NCBI GenBank assembly: GCA_900319995.1
Contig: ONQO01000022.1
Location: 23,357 to 72,673 of the forward strand
Length of the DNA stretch: 49,317 bases
DNA from: an uncultured Bacteroidales bacterium
Lineage (GTDB): Bacteria > Bacteroidota > Bacteroidia > Bacteroidales > Paludibacteraceae
Direction of reading: 5' to 3'
In this document: one piece after another, positions 33,536 through 41,889 of the stretch
How positions within the stretch are numbered: position 1 is the stretch's first letter
Layout of the letters: every line of letters starts with the position of its first letter
The notes under the pieces: generated by a model
Told to the model about the DNA's origin: nothing
The model's input: only the letters and a program-made list of their open reading frames with translations
Database searches by the model: none
Program-made: the position numbers and the translations under genes

Positions 33536-34955
33536 TCAATCCCAAGGCTCCAATAGGATTTACACGCGCGAGGTCGGCGCAGACGGCAAAACCTGTATCC
33601 GCGTGGTAGGAACTAATCGCGACGAGAACCGTGCGTTCATCTATATGGCGCGACATTTTCATGCGCTCGGATTACCGGTGCCCGAAGTCTATTGGGTCAG
33701 CGCTGACGGCATGTCCTACACCCAAGAGGACCTCGGTGACACCCTGCTCTTTGACGCCATTCGGCATGGACGCGAAACAGGTTCTTTCATGACCGACGAG
33801 ATCACCTTATTAGAACGCACACTACGCGCGCTCGCGCATATACAAGTGGAAGGTGCGAAAGACTTCGATTGGTCACTCTGTTTCCCCGTTCCGGTTATGG
33901 ATGAACGATCCATCCGTTGGGACCTCAATTATTTCAAATATTGCTTCCTTAAAGGTACTAAAATCGAGTTCTCCGAACCGAAACTGGAAGACGATTTTGA
34001 TAAGTTAGTCCTCCGTCTAACCTCTGACAGCGTCAGCGGTCTATCCTCTCCCACCTTCCTCTATCGTGATTTCCAGAGCCGTAATGTCATGATAAAGAAC
34101 GGTCAGCCGTACTTCATTGATTTTCAAGGCGGCAGACGTGGACCCACACAATACGATGTGGCTTCTTTCCTTTGGCAGGCAAAAACGAATTTCCCGCCCG
34201 AACTGAGAGAGAAACTGATTGACGTCTATCTCGACGAACTCTCAACGCTCAATTCTCAATTCTCAACTCTCCAGTGGAAAGCCGCGTTACCTCACTTCGT
34301 CCTCTTCCGTACACTCCAGGTACTTGGCGCTTACGGTTACCGCGGCTATTTTGAACGCAAACCCCATTTCCTCGAATCCATTCCCTTTGCCCTCAAGAAC
34401 CTCCGCGATGTCCTCGCCGAACTGCCCGAATACCCTTACCTCCGCGAACTCGCCGAGAGTCTGATAGCCGAAGAGGCTCCGTCACCCAAACGCTCTTACA
34501 GCGAACTCACCCCACAGAGCAACGGGCTTGTGGTTACCGTCTATTCTTTCTCCTTCAAAAAGGGACTTCCTGCCGATGATTCGGGTAACGGAGGAGGATA
34601 TGTCTTTGATTGTCGTTCCACGCATAATCCCGGTAAGTACGACGAGTACAAGACCCTCACGGGCTTGGACAAGCCGGTCATTGATTTCTTGGAAAAAGAC
34701 GGGGAGATACTGACTTTTCTGGAGGCGGTGGACCAACTCATCGACCACCATGTCGAGCGCTTTATCGAGCGTGGGTTTACACATCTTCAGGTCGCTTTCG
34801 GATGTACCGGTGGGCAACATCGTTCCGTCTATTGTGCGGAACATGTCGCTAAACGACTCCATGACCGTTATGACATCGCTATACATCTCATTCACAGAGA
34901 ACGGGGCATAGACAAATGGCTCAAGAAAAAAATGACAAATAACAATAACAAATGA
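33510..34955 (+). CDS. Fusion of an APH-fold sugar kinase (AmgK-like) and a RapZ C-terminal domain
   Basis: Residues about 10-330 form an aminoglycoside-phosphotransferase-like kinase: RVVGTNRDENRAFIYMARHF, then LYRDFQSRNVMIKNGQPYFIDFQ with the catalytic D and the metal-binding D, then YDVASFLWQ. Residues about 345-475 are a RapZ C-terminal domain: VYSFSFKKGLP, VFDCRSTHNPG and FGCTGGQHRSVYCAEHVA. The kinase half resembles AmgK, which phosphorylates MurNAc/GlcNAc at C1 in Pseudomonas, and the next gene resembles its partner MurU, so cell-wall sugar recycling is a reasonable inference. The start may be ATG 33510 or 33531; the first seven residues would come from repeat DNA. Heptamer units also encode residues 244-255 (LSTLNSQFSTLQ) and the tail MTNNNNK. 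Confidence 0.85.
   Translation: MTNDKCPMIQSQGSNRIYTREVGADGKTCIRVVGTNRDENRAFIYMARHFHALGLPVPEVYWVSADGMSYTQEDLGDTLLFDAIRHGRETGSFMTDEITLLERTLRALAHIQVEGAKDFDWSLCFPVPVMDERSIRWDLNYFKYCFLKGTKIEFSEPKLEDDFDKLVLRLTSDSVSGLSSPTFLYRDFQSRNVMIKNGQPYFIDFQGGRRGPTQYDVASFLWQAKTNFPPELREKLIDVYLDELSTLNSQFSTLQWKAALPHFVLFRTLQVLGAYGYRGYFERKPHFLESIPFALKNLRDVLAELPEYPYLRELAESLIAEEAPSPKRSYSELTPQSNGLVVTVYSFSFKKGLPADDSGNGGGYVFDCRSTHNPGKYDEYKTLTGLDKPVIDFLEKDGEILTFLEAVDQLIDHHVERFIERGFTHLQVAFGCTGGQHRSVYCAEHVAKRLHDRYDIAIHLIHRERGIDKWLKKKMTNNNNK
34241..34268 (-). repeat. Family A heptamers inside the APH-RapZ gene
   Basis: Four units read on the + strand as CTCAACG, CTCAATT, CTCAATT and CTCAACT. The gene uses the family A repeat in the orientation that has no stop codons, giving STLNSQF-STL with a 7-residue period. 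Confidence 0.85.
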
Positions 34956-34956
34956 C
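34930..34956 (+). repeat. Family B heptamers at the APH-RapZ/nucleotidyltransferase junction
   Basis: AAATGAC, AAATAAC, AATAAC and AAATGAC. The last unit contains both the TGA stop of the upstream gene (34953-34955) and the ATG start of the next (34952). Confidence 0.9.
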
Positions 34957-35683
34957 AAACGCCATTATTTTTGCCGCAGGTTTGGGAACCCGCTTAAAGC
35001 CCCTTACTGACACGATACCCAAAGCGCTTGTTCCTTTAGCGGGGAAGTCTCTTTTGCAGCAACAAGTGGAGAAATTGAGAGACGCGGGTATTACCAACAT
35101 TGTCGTCAATGTACATCATTTCCCCGACATGATTATCGATACCATCCGCCAAAACAACGGTTGGGGATGTAACATACGCGTCTCTGACGAGCGTGACCGG
35201 TTATTGGATACGGGTGGGGGACTCAAGAAGATCCTCTGTTCACCGTCACCCCTGTTCCCTTCTACGTCGCCTGTCCTCGCCTGTAATGTGGATATCCTGT
35301 CCAATATTGATTTGCAGGCTCTTATCGCCACCTATGAACAAACAGGCGTCAGTCAGTTGGTGGTCAGCGAACGTACGACGAACCGCTATCTCTGTTTCAG
35401 CGAAAAAGGCTTATTACAGGGATGGACGAACACGGCGACGGGAGAAAAGAAAGGGATGGACGGACGGCATTTGGCGTTCAGCGGACTCCAGATCCTTGCG
35501 CCGCAAACCCTGACTCTACTATCGCTAATGCCGCAAGATAAATTCTCTTTGATTGACTTCTATCTGAGCGTCATGGGGAAGATACCATTACAGGCATATG
35601 TGCCCAAAAACTATCGAATGATGGATGTCGGCAAAATAGACCAAATAGAGCAGGCTGAACGCTTCGCCGAAAGCCTGCAATAA
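34952..35683 (+). CDS. Sugar-1-phosphate nucleotidyltransferase, MurU/HddC-like
   Basis: A 243-residue protein with the signature AAGLGTRLKPLTDTIPKAL (G-x-G-T-R...PK nucleotide-binding site), GVSQL, NVDILSNID and LDTGGGLKK. Its neighbour is an AmgK-like kinase, so a MurU-type reaction (making UDP-MurNAc or UDP-GlcNAc from the 1-phosphate in peptidoglycan recycling) is the best guess; GDP-mannose- or heptose-type activity is an alternative. The ATG overlaps the upstream stop (ATGA), and residues 1-3 (MTN) come from the heptamer unit. A terminator follows the stop by 3 bp. Confidence 0.83.
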   Translation: MTNAIIFAAGLGTRLKPLTDTIPKALVPLAGKSLLQQQVEKLRDAGITNIVVNVHHFPDMIIDTIRQNNGWGCNIRVSDERDRLLDTGGGLKKILCSPSPLFPSTSPVLACNVDILSNIDLQALIATYEQTGVSQLVVSERTTNRYLCFSEKGLLQGWTNTATGEKKGMDGRHLAFSGLQILAPQTLTLLSLMPQDKFSLIDFYLSVMGKIPLQAYVPKNYRMMDVGKIDQIEQAERFAESLQ

Positions 35684-35686
35684 CGA

Positions 35687-35713
35687 AAAAGGACACCCTT
35701 TGGATGTCCTTTT
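35687..35713. terminator. Bidirectional terminator between the nucleotidyltransferase gene and tRNA-Lys
   Basis: Inverted repeat AAAAGGACA / TGTCCTTTT (9 bp) with a 9-nt loop that could pair further. It ends one base from the tRNA 3' end and follows the + strand stop codon. Confidence 0.85.
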
Positions 35714-35714
35714 G

Positions 35715-35787
35715 TGTCCCCCGAGAGGCTCGAACTCTCGACCCACTGATTAAGAGTCAGTTGCTCTACCAACTGAGCTAGGGAGAC
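35715..35787 (-). tRNA. tRNA-Lys (anticodon CTT)
   Basis: The 73-nt - strand sequence folds as a standard cloverleaf. Its 7-bp acceptor stem GTCTCCC / GGGGGAC has one G-T pair. The D arm is AGCTCAGTTGGTAGAGC, the anticodon loop CTCTTAA, and the T arm GAGAGTTCGAGCCTCTC; the discriminator is A. The CCA end is not encoded. A matching promoter lies upstream. Confidence 0.96.
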
Positions 35788-35853
35788 AAAGCGCGTGCAA
35801 CTTTTTGTGCACATAATGAGTCCCACGAGACCCGTTTTTCTCAAAAGCGACTG

Positions 35854-35885
35854 CAAAGGTACTGCTTTTTTTTGATATGACCAAA
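35854..35885 (-). promoter_or_regulatory. Promoter of tRNA-Lys
   Basis: On the - strand TTTG (35882-35885) and TACCTTTG (35854-35861), 20 bp apart, about 67 bp before the mature tRNA 5' end. Confidence 0.8.
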
Positions 35886-35932
35886 TATTTTTACAACTTT
35901 TTTCAAAAAAAACGCATTTTTGTACTTCATTA

Positions 35933-35964
35933 TTTGCTTATGTCATGTTTTTTGTGTAATTTTG
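35933..35964 (+). promoter_or_regulatory. Promoter of the YD-type lipoprotein and M16 protease genes
   Basis: TTTG at 35933-35936 and TAATTTTG at 35957-35964 with a 20-bp spacer; the ATG is about 28 bp downstream. Confidence 0.8.
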
Positions 35965-35992
35965 CACCGCAAAGTTGAAATTCAGTCCAATT

Positions 35993-36880
35993 ATGAAAAA
36001 GATATTTGTTACTTTGGCGGCTATTCTGATAACATTCTGCGCATGCGGTCGGACAAACAATGTGCAGAATAATGCCTGTAAAACGAATGAAACAGAATCG
36101 GAGGAACAAGCCTCAAACGCAGGGACGGATTGGGAGAAATATGAACTGAAGGGAAAGGTCAAACAGCTCACCATCCGATACTACAACGCTCACGAGCAAG
36201 CCGGAACATTGGTCAAAGACCGCTTACGGAACACCTTTGTCATTGATTTCAATGAAGATGGTACTTTCCGTCAAGTTGATTGGGGCGACTCGAAAGAAAC
36301 CTATACCTATTCCCAAAACCGCAAAACCGTCAATCACTATAACGAAAAGGGAGAATGGGTGAAGAAAACCATCACAGTCTATACCTACACGCCTTGGGGC
36401 GCTATCCAGAACAAAGTCTATACCAACGACGAGGGCATCGAAATGGGTAGAGAGGATTATACGTATAACGAAAACCGACAAGTGACGGACAGGATACTCC
36501 AAGGCATAGCGTTCCCTTATACCCATGAGACCAATTTGCTGTATGACTCCGCCGGACATGAGGTACAATGTGAGCGTTTTGACAGAGACGGAGAGTTGAA
36601 AGAAACGGAGACGAATATCTATGATGCCTCCGGAAACAGAATCATGCACCGAGTGGAGAGGTTTGACGGAGGTATCTATGCGTATGGAGGCGCTCAGCGA
36701 TACACGTATAATCCCGAAGGATTCGTGTCCATGATTGAGGGGAAAGGAGATGAAGACGATGATTTCCATATCTCCTATAAAATCAGTTATATATATGACG
36801 ACAAAGGCAATTATACGGTCGAAAATACAATGACCGAACAGTTCCCTTCCATTCAAGAGCGTGATATCGTCTATTATTGA
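35993..36880 (+). CDS. Predicted lipoprotein with YD/RHS-like repeats
   Basis: I chose ATG 35993, giving MKKIFVTLAAILITFCACGR, a lipoprotein-type signal with a Cys after FCA; six extra residues are possible from 35975. The 295-residue product has an acidic, low-complexity linker, then strand-turn repeats of the type YTYNENRQVTDR, LLYDSAGHEVQCERFDRDG, NIYDASGNRIMHRVERFD and YTYNPEGFVS. These resemble short YD/RHS-like repeats. A surface or periplasmic role is likely; the function is unknown. The M16 protease gene begins 16 bp later, so they share a transcript. Confidence 0.7.
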   Translation: MKKIFVTLAAILITFCACGRTNNVQNNACKTNETESEEQASNAGTDWEKYELKGKVKQLTIRYYNAHEQAGTLVKDRLRNTFVIDFNEDGTFRQVDWGDSKETYTYSQNRKTVNHYNEKGEWVKKTITVYTYTPWGAIQNKVYTNDEGIEMGREDYTYNENRQVTDRILQGIAFPYTHETNLLYDSAGHEVQCERFDRDGELKETETNIYDASGNRIMHRVERFDGGIYAYGGAQRYTYNPEGFVSMIEGKGDEDDDFHISYKISYIYDDKGNYTVENTMTEQFPSIQERDIVYY

Positions 36881-36896
36881 ACAAAACTATATTCCT

Positions 36897-39794
36897 ATGA
36901 AAAAGATTATTTGTGCCTTGATGGCATTCATAGCCTTGACCGTTTACGGCAAGGAGTACACCTTCCAAACCGTCGAAGGTGATCCGCTTCAAGCGCGTAT
37001 TTACACCTTAGACAACGGCTTGACCGTCTATCTCACACAAAACAAAGAGAAACCGGAAATACAAACATTCATCGTCGTACGGGCCGGTAGTCAGAACGAC
37101 CCCCTGGAGTCAACAGGACTCGCTCATTATCAGGAACATATCATGTTCAAGGGAACCAAACAGTACGGAACGACCTCTTATGACAAAGAACTGCCGAACC
37201 TGCAAGCTATCGATTCGCTTTACGAGGTATATGGACACACCACCAACCCCGAAACACGGAAAGCGGTCTATCATCAGATTGACTCTATCAGTTATGAGAG
37301 TTCGAAAATCGCTATCGCCAATGAGTTCGACAAACTCATGTCAGGTATTGGTGCCACAGGCGTGAACGCTTATACAAGCACCGAACAAACATGCTACCAT
37401 GAGGTTATTCCTTCCTGCGAACTCGTTCGATGGGCGATGATCGAGTCCGACCGGTTCAGAAACCTGATTATTCGCGGCTTTCATACTGAACTGGAGACGG
37501 TCTATGAGGAATATAACATGTATTCCACCGATGATTTTGACAAGGTGTCCTTGGCGATAGACCAAGCGCTTTATCCCGATGTACCGTATCGCCAACACAC
37601 GGTTTTGGGTACGCAGAAAGACCTGAAAAACCCAAGCCTCAAGAACATCCGTAAGTTCTACGACACCTTTTACCGTCCCAATAACGTTGCCGTTTGTCTC
37701 TCCGGAGATTTTGAGTTTGACCACGCCATAAAGGTTATTGACGCTTTCTTCGGCAATTGGGAGGCGAAAGAGATTCCTTCGCCTATACACTATCAACAAG
37801 CCTCGCTCAAAGCACACAAAGATACGGTGGTTTATGGCAAAGAATCACCGGAAGTATATCTCGCCTGGAAAATGCCCGGAATCAAACATGAGGACATAGA
37901 CGCCCTGGAAGTAATGGATTATGTGCTACAGAACGGCAAATGTGGACTGTTCGATATTGACGTGTCGCAAAAACAACTACTCCTGTCCGCGCGTTCCATG
38001 TTATGGGGAGGTGGTGATTATTCCACATACTATCTAGTGGGCTCACCCAAAGAGAAACAAAAACTGGAAGAAGTGCGCCGAATACTCTTGGCAGAGATCG
38101 ATAAACTCAAAAATGGTGACTTCTCCGAAGAACTCTTACCCGCCATTATTCGCAATCAGAAAAGAGCCGAACTCGTCAGACTACAGTACAACTCCGCACG
38201 CGTTCAGAAATTCGTCACTGCACACATTTACCAAATACCCTATGAGGACATAGTGAATGACCTCGCACGCAAAGAGAAAATAACGAAAGAGGACATCGTG
38301 AGAGTAGCCAACAAATACTTCACGGACAGTTATGTGTGCGTCTTCAAGGAGCATAACGAAAACGCCAATCCGCCCAAGATGGACAAACCGCAGATCACTC
38401 CGATTGAGATGAACCGCGAACGGACCTCCGAGTTCTATGACCGTCTAATGGTCGTACCATCCGAACGAATACAACCTCAGTTCCTGGATTATGACAAAGA
38501 CCTGAGTCGCTCACTCCTGCCCAATGGAGTAGAGTTACTTTACCGCCGGAACACGGCGGACGACCTCAGTTCGCTTGTCTTCATCGCTAACAAAGGAACG
38601 GACCAGGACCCCTATCTGGAGTTCGCGTCGGATATGTTGGGATACCTCGGCACTTCCTCTCTCTCCACCGACGAATATCAACAGGCTTTATACCGCGAGG
38701 CTGCCGAAGCCTACGTAGGAAGTGGAGCCAACGAAAGTGAATTCTTCCTCTACGGACTCAACGAGTCGCTACCCACTGCCTTGGCGTTGATGGAGGAACA
38801 TGTGCTGACCGCCAAACCCGACGACAACGTTCTCAAAGAACTGGTCAAAGACCACATTAAAGCCCATAATGACGCCCAAAAAGACCAGTACGCCTGTTTC
38901 GCTCAACTGAACCAATTAGGCATCTATGGTGCCGACGCACAGAAAAAACGCACGCTCCTTCCCAAACAGATGAACAAGATGTCTTCGGCGGACTTGCTGA
39001 CACGTTTGCGCAATCTTGTGCCGGCTATCGAAAGAGTCGCTTATTACGGACCGCTTACCGAACAAGAAGTGAAAGCAATGCTCACTTCCTCACGACTGCT
39101 GGCACAAGCCGACCCCGCAAAACGAATACAACCAAAACATGTCGAGAAACAACAGGTCAAGAAGACGGAAGTCCTCGTCGCACCGTACAAAGCGAATAAT
39201 GTTTTCATCTTCGCTTATGCCAACTGGGGAGAGGTTTATAACCCCAAAGACCTCGCCATCATTAAACTCTTCAATGAGTATTTTGACGGATCTATGGGAG
39301 GTATCGTCTTCCAGGAAATGCGCGAGGCGCGGGCTTTGTGTTATAGTTCATGGGCTGGCTATGCCACACCGGATTACAAAGGGGAAACCAATTATTTCAC
39401 AAAAGGAGTCATGTCACAAAACGACAAACTCAAAGAGTGTATCCTTACCCTCGACACCTTGTGTAACGCGATGCCGATGTCGCAAAATGCTTTTGATAAT
39501 GCCAAAGATGCCCTACTCAAACAATTGGAGAAACGACGCATCGTCCGAGACGGTGCACTCTGGTCATATATCAATTATACGGATTTAGGTTGGGATCATG
39601 ATATGTATGAGGATATCTATCAAGAAGTGCAGAAACTGACGTTGGATGATGTAATCAAGTTCCAGCAGAATCATGTAGCCGACCGTACATACCGTTACAT
39701 GATTCTCGGTGACCCGAAGGAACTGGATATGAACTTCCTCAAAACCCTCGGTCCCGTCAAAAAACTAACCCTCAAAGATATCTTTATCTACTAA
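36897..39794 (+). CDS. M16 family zinc metalloprotease (pitrilysin-like, duplicated domains)
   Basis: I used ATG 36897 because it gives a signal peptide (MKKIICALMAFIALTVYG). The 965-residue product has the inverted zinc motif HYQEH (H77, E80, H81) and the downstream Glu in ELETVYEEYNM. A first non-catalytic partner domain, an alpha-helical linker and a second M16 pair follow (GVELLYRRNTADDLSSLVFIANKGTD and MGGIVFQEMREARALCYSSWAGY). Such periplasmic proteases break down peptides. It follows the lipoprotein gene. Confidence 0.9.
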   Translation: MKKIICALMAFIALTVYGKEYTFQTVEGDPLQARIYTLDNGLTVYLTQNKEKPEIQTFIVVRAGSQNDPLESTGLAHYQEHIMFKGTKQYGTTSYDKELPNLQAIDSLYEVYGHTTNPETRKAVYHQIDSISYESSKIAIANEFDKLMSGIGATGVNAYTSTEQTCYHEVIPSCELVRWAMIESDRFRNLIIRGFHTELETVYEEYNMYSTDDFDKVSLAIDQALYPDVPYRQHTVLGTQKDLKNPSLKNIRKFYDTFYRPNNVAVCLSGDFEFDHAIKVIDAFFGNWEAKEIPSPIHYQQASLKAHKDTVVYGKESPEVYLAWKMPGIKHEDIDALEVMDYVLQNGKCGLFDIDVSQKQLLLSARSMLWGGGDYSTYYLVGSPKEKQKLEEVRRILLAEIDKLKNGDFSEELLPAIIRNQKRAELVRLQYNSARVQKFVTAHIYQIPYEDIVNDLARKEKITKEDIVRVANKYFTDSYVCVFKEHNENANPPKMDKPQITPIEMNRERTSEFYDRLMVVPSERIQPQFLDYDKDLSRSLLPNGVELLYRRNTADDLSSLVFIANKGTDQDPYLEFASDMLGYLGTSSLSTDEYQQALYREAAEAYVGSGANESEFFLYGLNESLPTALALMEEHVLTAKPDDNVLKELVKDHIKAHNDAQKDQYACFAQLNQLGIYGADAQKKRTLLPKQMNKMSSADLLTRLRNLVPAIERVAYYGPLTEQEVKAMLTSSRLLAQADPAKRIQPKHVEKQQVKKTEVLVAPYKANNVFIFAYANWGEVYNPKDLAIIKLFNEYFDGSMGGIVFQEMREARALCYSSWAGYATPDYKGETNYFTKGVMSQNDKLKECILTLDTLCNAMPMSQNAFDNAKDALLKQLEKRRIVRDGALWSYINYTDLGWDHDMYEDIYQEVQKLTLDDVIKFQQNHVADRTYRYMILGDPKELDMNFLKTLGPVKKLTLKDIFIY

Positions 39795-39798
39795 CGCC

Positions 39799-39839
39799 AC
39801 ACATGTACACACATGTACACATGTACACACCCGTACATG
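39799..39839. repeat. ACATGTACAC short tandem repeat
   Basis: Two perfect ACATGTACAC units followed by ATGTACACAC and CCGTACATGC. The unit contains self-complementary ACATGT and TGTACA, so the RNA could fold. It starts 5 bp after the M16 stop. Confidence 0.75.
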
Positions 39840-39930
39840 CCCTAATCGCCTTGTCTCCTTTGGGGATATGGTTGGTGTCTTTTTGGGGATTGTTTTGGGA
39901 AATTTTGGACGAACTAAAAAGAAAAAAAAT

Positions 39931-40050
39931 AATCCGTTTAATTTGTTTAATCTGTGGTCAAAAAGAAAAATTCCTTCAATTTGTTTATTTTGCGGATAAA
40001 AACTACAAAATATTTGCATATGTCAAATATTTGTTGTACCTTTGCAGCCG
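39931..40050 (+). repeat. Duplicated promoter module, copy 2 (before rubrerythrin)
   Basis: Nearly identical to 22168-22284. Both copies keep AATCCGTTTAATTTG, ATTCCTTCAATTTGTTTAT, the TACAAAATATTTGCATAT region and the -7 box; most differences lie in A-runs and in the spacer. The remaining gap 39840-39930 shows nothing else. Confidence 0.8.
40013..40044 (+). promoter_or_regulatory. Promoter of the rubrerythrin gene
   Basis: TTTG at 40013-40016 and TACCTTTG at 40037-40044 with a 20-bp spacer, inside the duplicated module. Confidence 0.87.
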
Positions 40051-40087
40051 TAAAACATCTTTTTATTAACACTAATTCTTTACGACA

Positions 40088-40636
40088 ATGACAAAGAAGT
40101 TTATTTGCCCTATCTGCGGATACGTACATGAGGGCGTAGAGGCACCGGAACGCTGCCCGCAATGCAAACAAGTGGTAGTATGGAAAGTAGCAGAAGACGA
40201 CAAACTCAATTTTGCATGTGAGCATATATTGGGTGTAGCCAAAGATGAGCAGGATCCGATTATCCGTGAGGGTCTGCGCGCTCATTTCATGGGCGAAGCA
40301 ACGGAGGTAGGTCAGTACCTAGCCATGGCTCGTCAGGCCGACCGTGAGGGCTATCCCGAGATTGCCGCCGCGTTCCGTCAATATGCCTTTGAGGAGGCTG
40401 AGCACTGCGCCAAGTTTGCCGAACTACTCGGCGAAATCGTTTGGGACACCAAGACCAATCTGGAGAAACGTATGTTAGCCGAGGCGGGTGCATGCGAAGA
40501 CAAGTTGAAAATAGCCAAGCGTGCGAAAGAGCTGAACCTCGACCCCATTCACGACACGGTACACGAGATGGCGCGCGACGAAGCCCGTCACGGTAAAGGC
40601 TTTGAAGGACTGTATAACCGTTATTTCAAGAAATAA
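40088..40636 (+). CDS. Rubrerythrin with N-terminal rubredoxin domain (reverse rubrerythrin)
   Basis: A 182-residue protein. An N-terminal rubredoxin iron site ([20 protein letters not shown]) is followed by a ferritin-like diiron helical domain with E-x-x-H type motifs: [24 protein letters not shown] and [16 protein letters not shown]. Rubrerythrins reduce hydrogen peroxide in anaerobes and protect against oxygen. The order rubredoxin-then-diiron is the reverse form. The gene stands alone behind its own promoter; a hairpin of family C repeats follows. Confidence 0.95.
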   Translation: MTKKFICPICGYVHEGVEAPERCPQCKQVVVWKVAEDDKLNFACEHILGVAKDEQDPIIREGLRAHFMGEATEVGQYLAMARQADREGYPEIAAAFRQYAFEEAEHCAKFAELLGEIVWDTKTNLEKRMLAEAGACEDKLKIAKRAKELNLDPIHDTVHEMARDEARHGKGFEGLYNRYFKK

Positions 40637-40641
40637 CGCAC

Positions 40642-40762
40642 TTTGGCTTTTGGCTGTTAGCTTTTAGCTCTTGGCTCTTAGCTTTTAGCTGTAGCCCCAA
40701 AAAAGCCAACAGCCAATAGCCAAAAGCCAAAGTTTAAAAAAAGCCAATAGCCAATAGCTAAA
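40642..40762. repeat. Inverted family C heptamer arrays between rubrerythrin and mnmA
   Basis: Seven NTTNGCT-type units on + (40642-40690) are followed after 13 bp by AGCCAAC, AGCCAAT, AGCCAAA and AGCCAAA (40704-40731). A further three units, AGCCAAT, AGCCAAT and AGCTAAA (40742-40762), overlap the mnmA stop codon. The opposed arrays can fold into a long hairpin between two convergent genes and probably end both transcripts. Confidence 0.9.
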
Positions 40763-41873
40763 CAATCACTCCTCCTCCGATGACGAGATTGTCCTGATAG
40801 AGCACAATCGACTGTCCCGGAGTAATACCCCAGACAGGCTCGCTGAAAATCAGCGAGCTTATTGTTGATGGGTCATTGGTGATGAGTGATTTTACTTCGA
40901 CGGGAGTAGAGCGGTAACGAACTTTTGCCGTGATGGGTTGTTGGCTATCGGCTATGACAGGTATGCCCCTTTTATGGAAGGGTCTAAAGTGCAGTTCGGT
41001 GGCATAGAGGTCGTCGTACGTACCGAGTGTAACGCGATTAGAGGTAGCGTCTATATGCGTAACGAAAGCCCGCTGTCCGAGCGCGATGCCCAATCCTTTG
41101 CGTTGCCCGATGGTATAGTTGACATATCCTTCGTGCTTTCCGATTACCTTTCCCTGCATATCGACGTAGTCCCCCGGTCGCACACGTTCCTTATAATCGG
41201 GCACGTTCGCGCGCAGGAAAGCACGGTAGTCATCGTCCAGAACAAAGCATATCTCCTGACTCTCTCTCTTGGCAGCTAATTTCTCATAACCGTGTTGCCG
41301 CGCTACTTCGCGTACTTGGTCTTTGGTAAGGTCCCCGAGGGGAAAGATCGTGCGCCGTAACTGTTCCTCCGTCAACATCCAAAGGAAATAGGTCTGGTCT
41401 TTGCGTGTATCCTCCGCGGTCTTCAAGAACACATGTCCGTCCCTCTCGGCGATACGGGCGTAATGGCCGGTAGCAATCCATTCACATCCCATTTCATCCG
41501 CCACACGCATTAATTCGCCCCATTTGATATGGCTGTTACACAGCACGCATGGATTGGGCGTTCGTCCAGACATATACTCGTCTATGAAATTCTGTATGAC
41601 GCAACGCCGGAACGTGTCGCGGAAATCCACTATGTGGTGTTCGATACCCATTCGCTCGGCATTATGCTTTGCCTCCATGACGGACTCTATGGAGCAACAT
41701 CCTTTTTCCTTCGCAAGGCATGATTCCTTGATGCTGTCAAAGGTACGGAAAGTAACGCCCACGACCTCATATCCCTGTTCCTGAAGAATCATGGCGCTGA
41801 CGGTGGAGTCTATTCCTCCGGACATTCCCAACAAAACGCGGGGTTTTGCTATTTGTGATTTGTCATTGGTCAT
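40758..41873 (-). CDS. mnmA: tRNA 2-thiouridylase MnmA with repeat-derived segments
   Basis: MnmA puts sulfur on U34 of Lys, Glu and Gln tRNAs using ATP. The 371-residue product has the PP-loop GMSGGIDSTVSA, the catalytic Cys in NPCVLCNSHIKW and the second in SQEICFV, then GIALGQRAFV and a C-terminal beta-barrel with WGITPGQSIVLY. The N-terminus MTNDKSQIAKPRV is encoded by family B heptamers, so the natural start may once have been further in. Within the C-terminal domain two loops look repeat-derived: VIADSQQPITAK (family C-like) and KSLITNDPSTISSL (family B-like). It is the last gene of the - strand cluster. Confidence 0.94.
   Translation of the reverse strand: MTNDKSQIAKPRVLLGMSGGIDSTVSAMILQEQGYEVVGVTFRTFDSIKESCLAKEKGCCSIESVMEAKHNAERMGIEHHIVDFRDTFRRCVIQNFIDEYMSGRTPNPCVLCNSHIKWGELMRVADEMGCEWIATGHYARIAERDGHVFLKTAEDTRKDQTYFLWMLTEEQLRRTIFPLGDLTKDQVREVARQHGYEKLAAKRESQEICFVLDDDYRAFLRANVPDYKERVRPGDYVDMQGKVIGKHEGYVNYTIGQRKGLGIALGQRAFVTHIDATSNRVTLGTYDDLYATELHFRPFHKRGIPVIADSQQPITAKVRYRSTPVEVKSLITNDPSTISSLIFSEPVWGITPGQSIVLYQDNLVIGGGVIV
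40865..40892 (-). repeat. Degenerate family B heptamers inside mnmA
   Basis: On the coding strand: AAATCAC, TCATCAC, CAATGAC and CCATCAA, read as KSLITNDPST. A shorter family C-like tract lies nearby at about 40933-40953 (ADSQQP). Confidence 0.65.
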
Positions 41874-41889
41874 TTGTCATTGGTCATTT
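41848..41889 (-). repeat. Family B heptamer array between the ABC transporter and mnmA
   Basis: On the coding strand: AAATGAC, CAATGAC, AAATGAC, CAATGAC, AAATCAC and AAATAGC. It begins inside the ABC transporter stop and carries the mnmA ATG (41873), encoding its first residues. Confidence 0.95.

Noticed and set aside
35687..35713. Attachment site or integration mark next to tRNA-Lys
   Set aside because: The inverted repeat is a standard terminator; no integrase gene or direct repeat of the tRNA end was seen.
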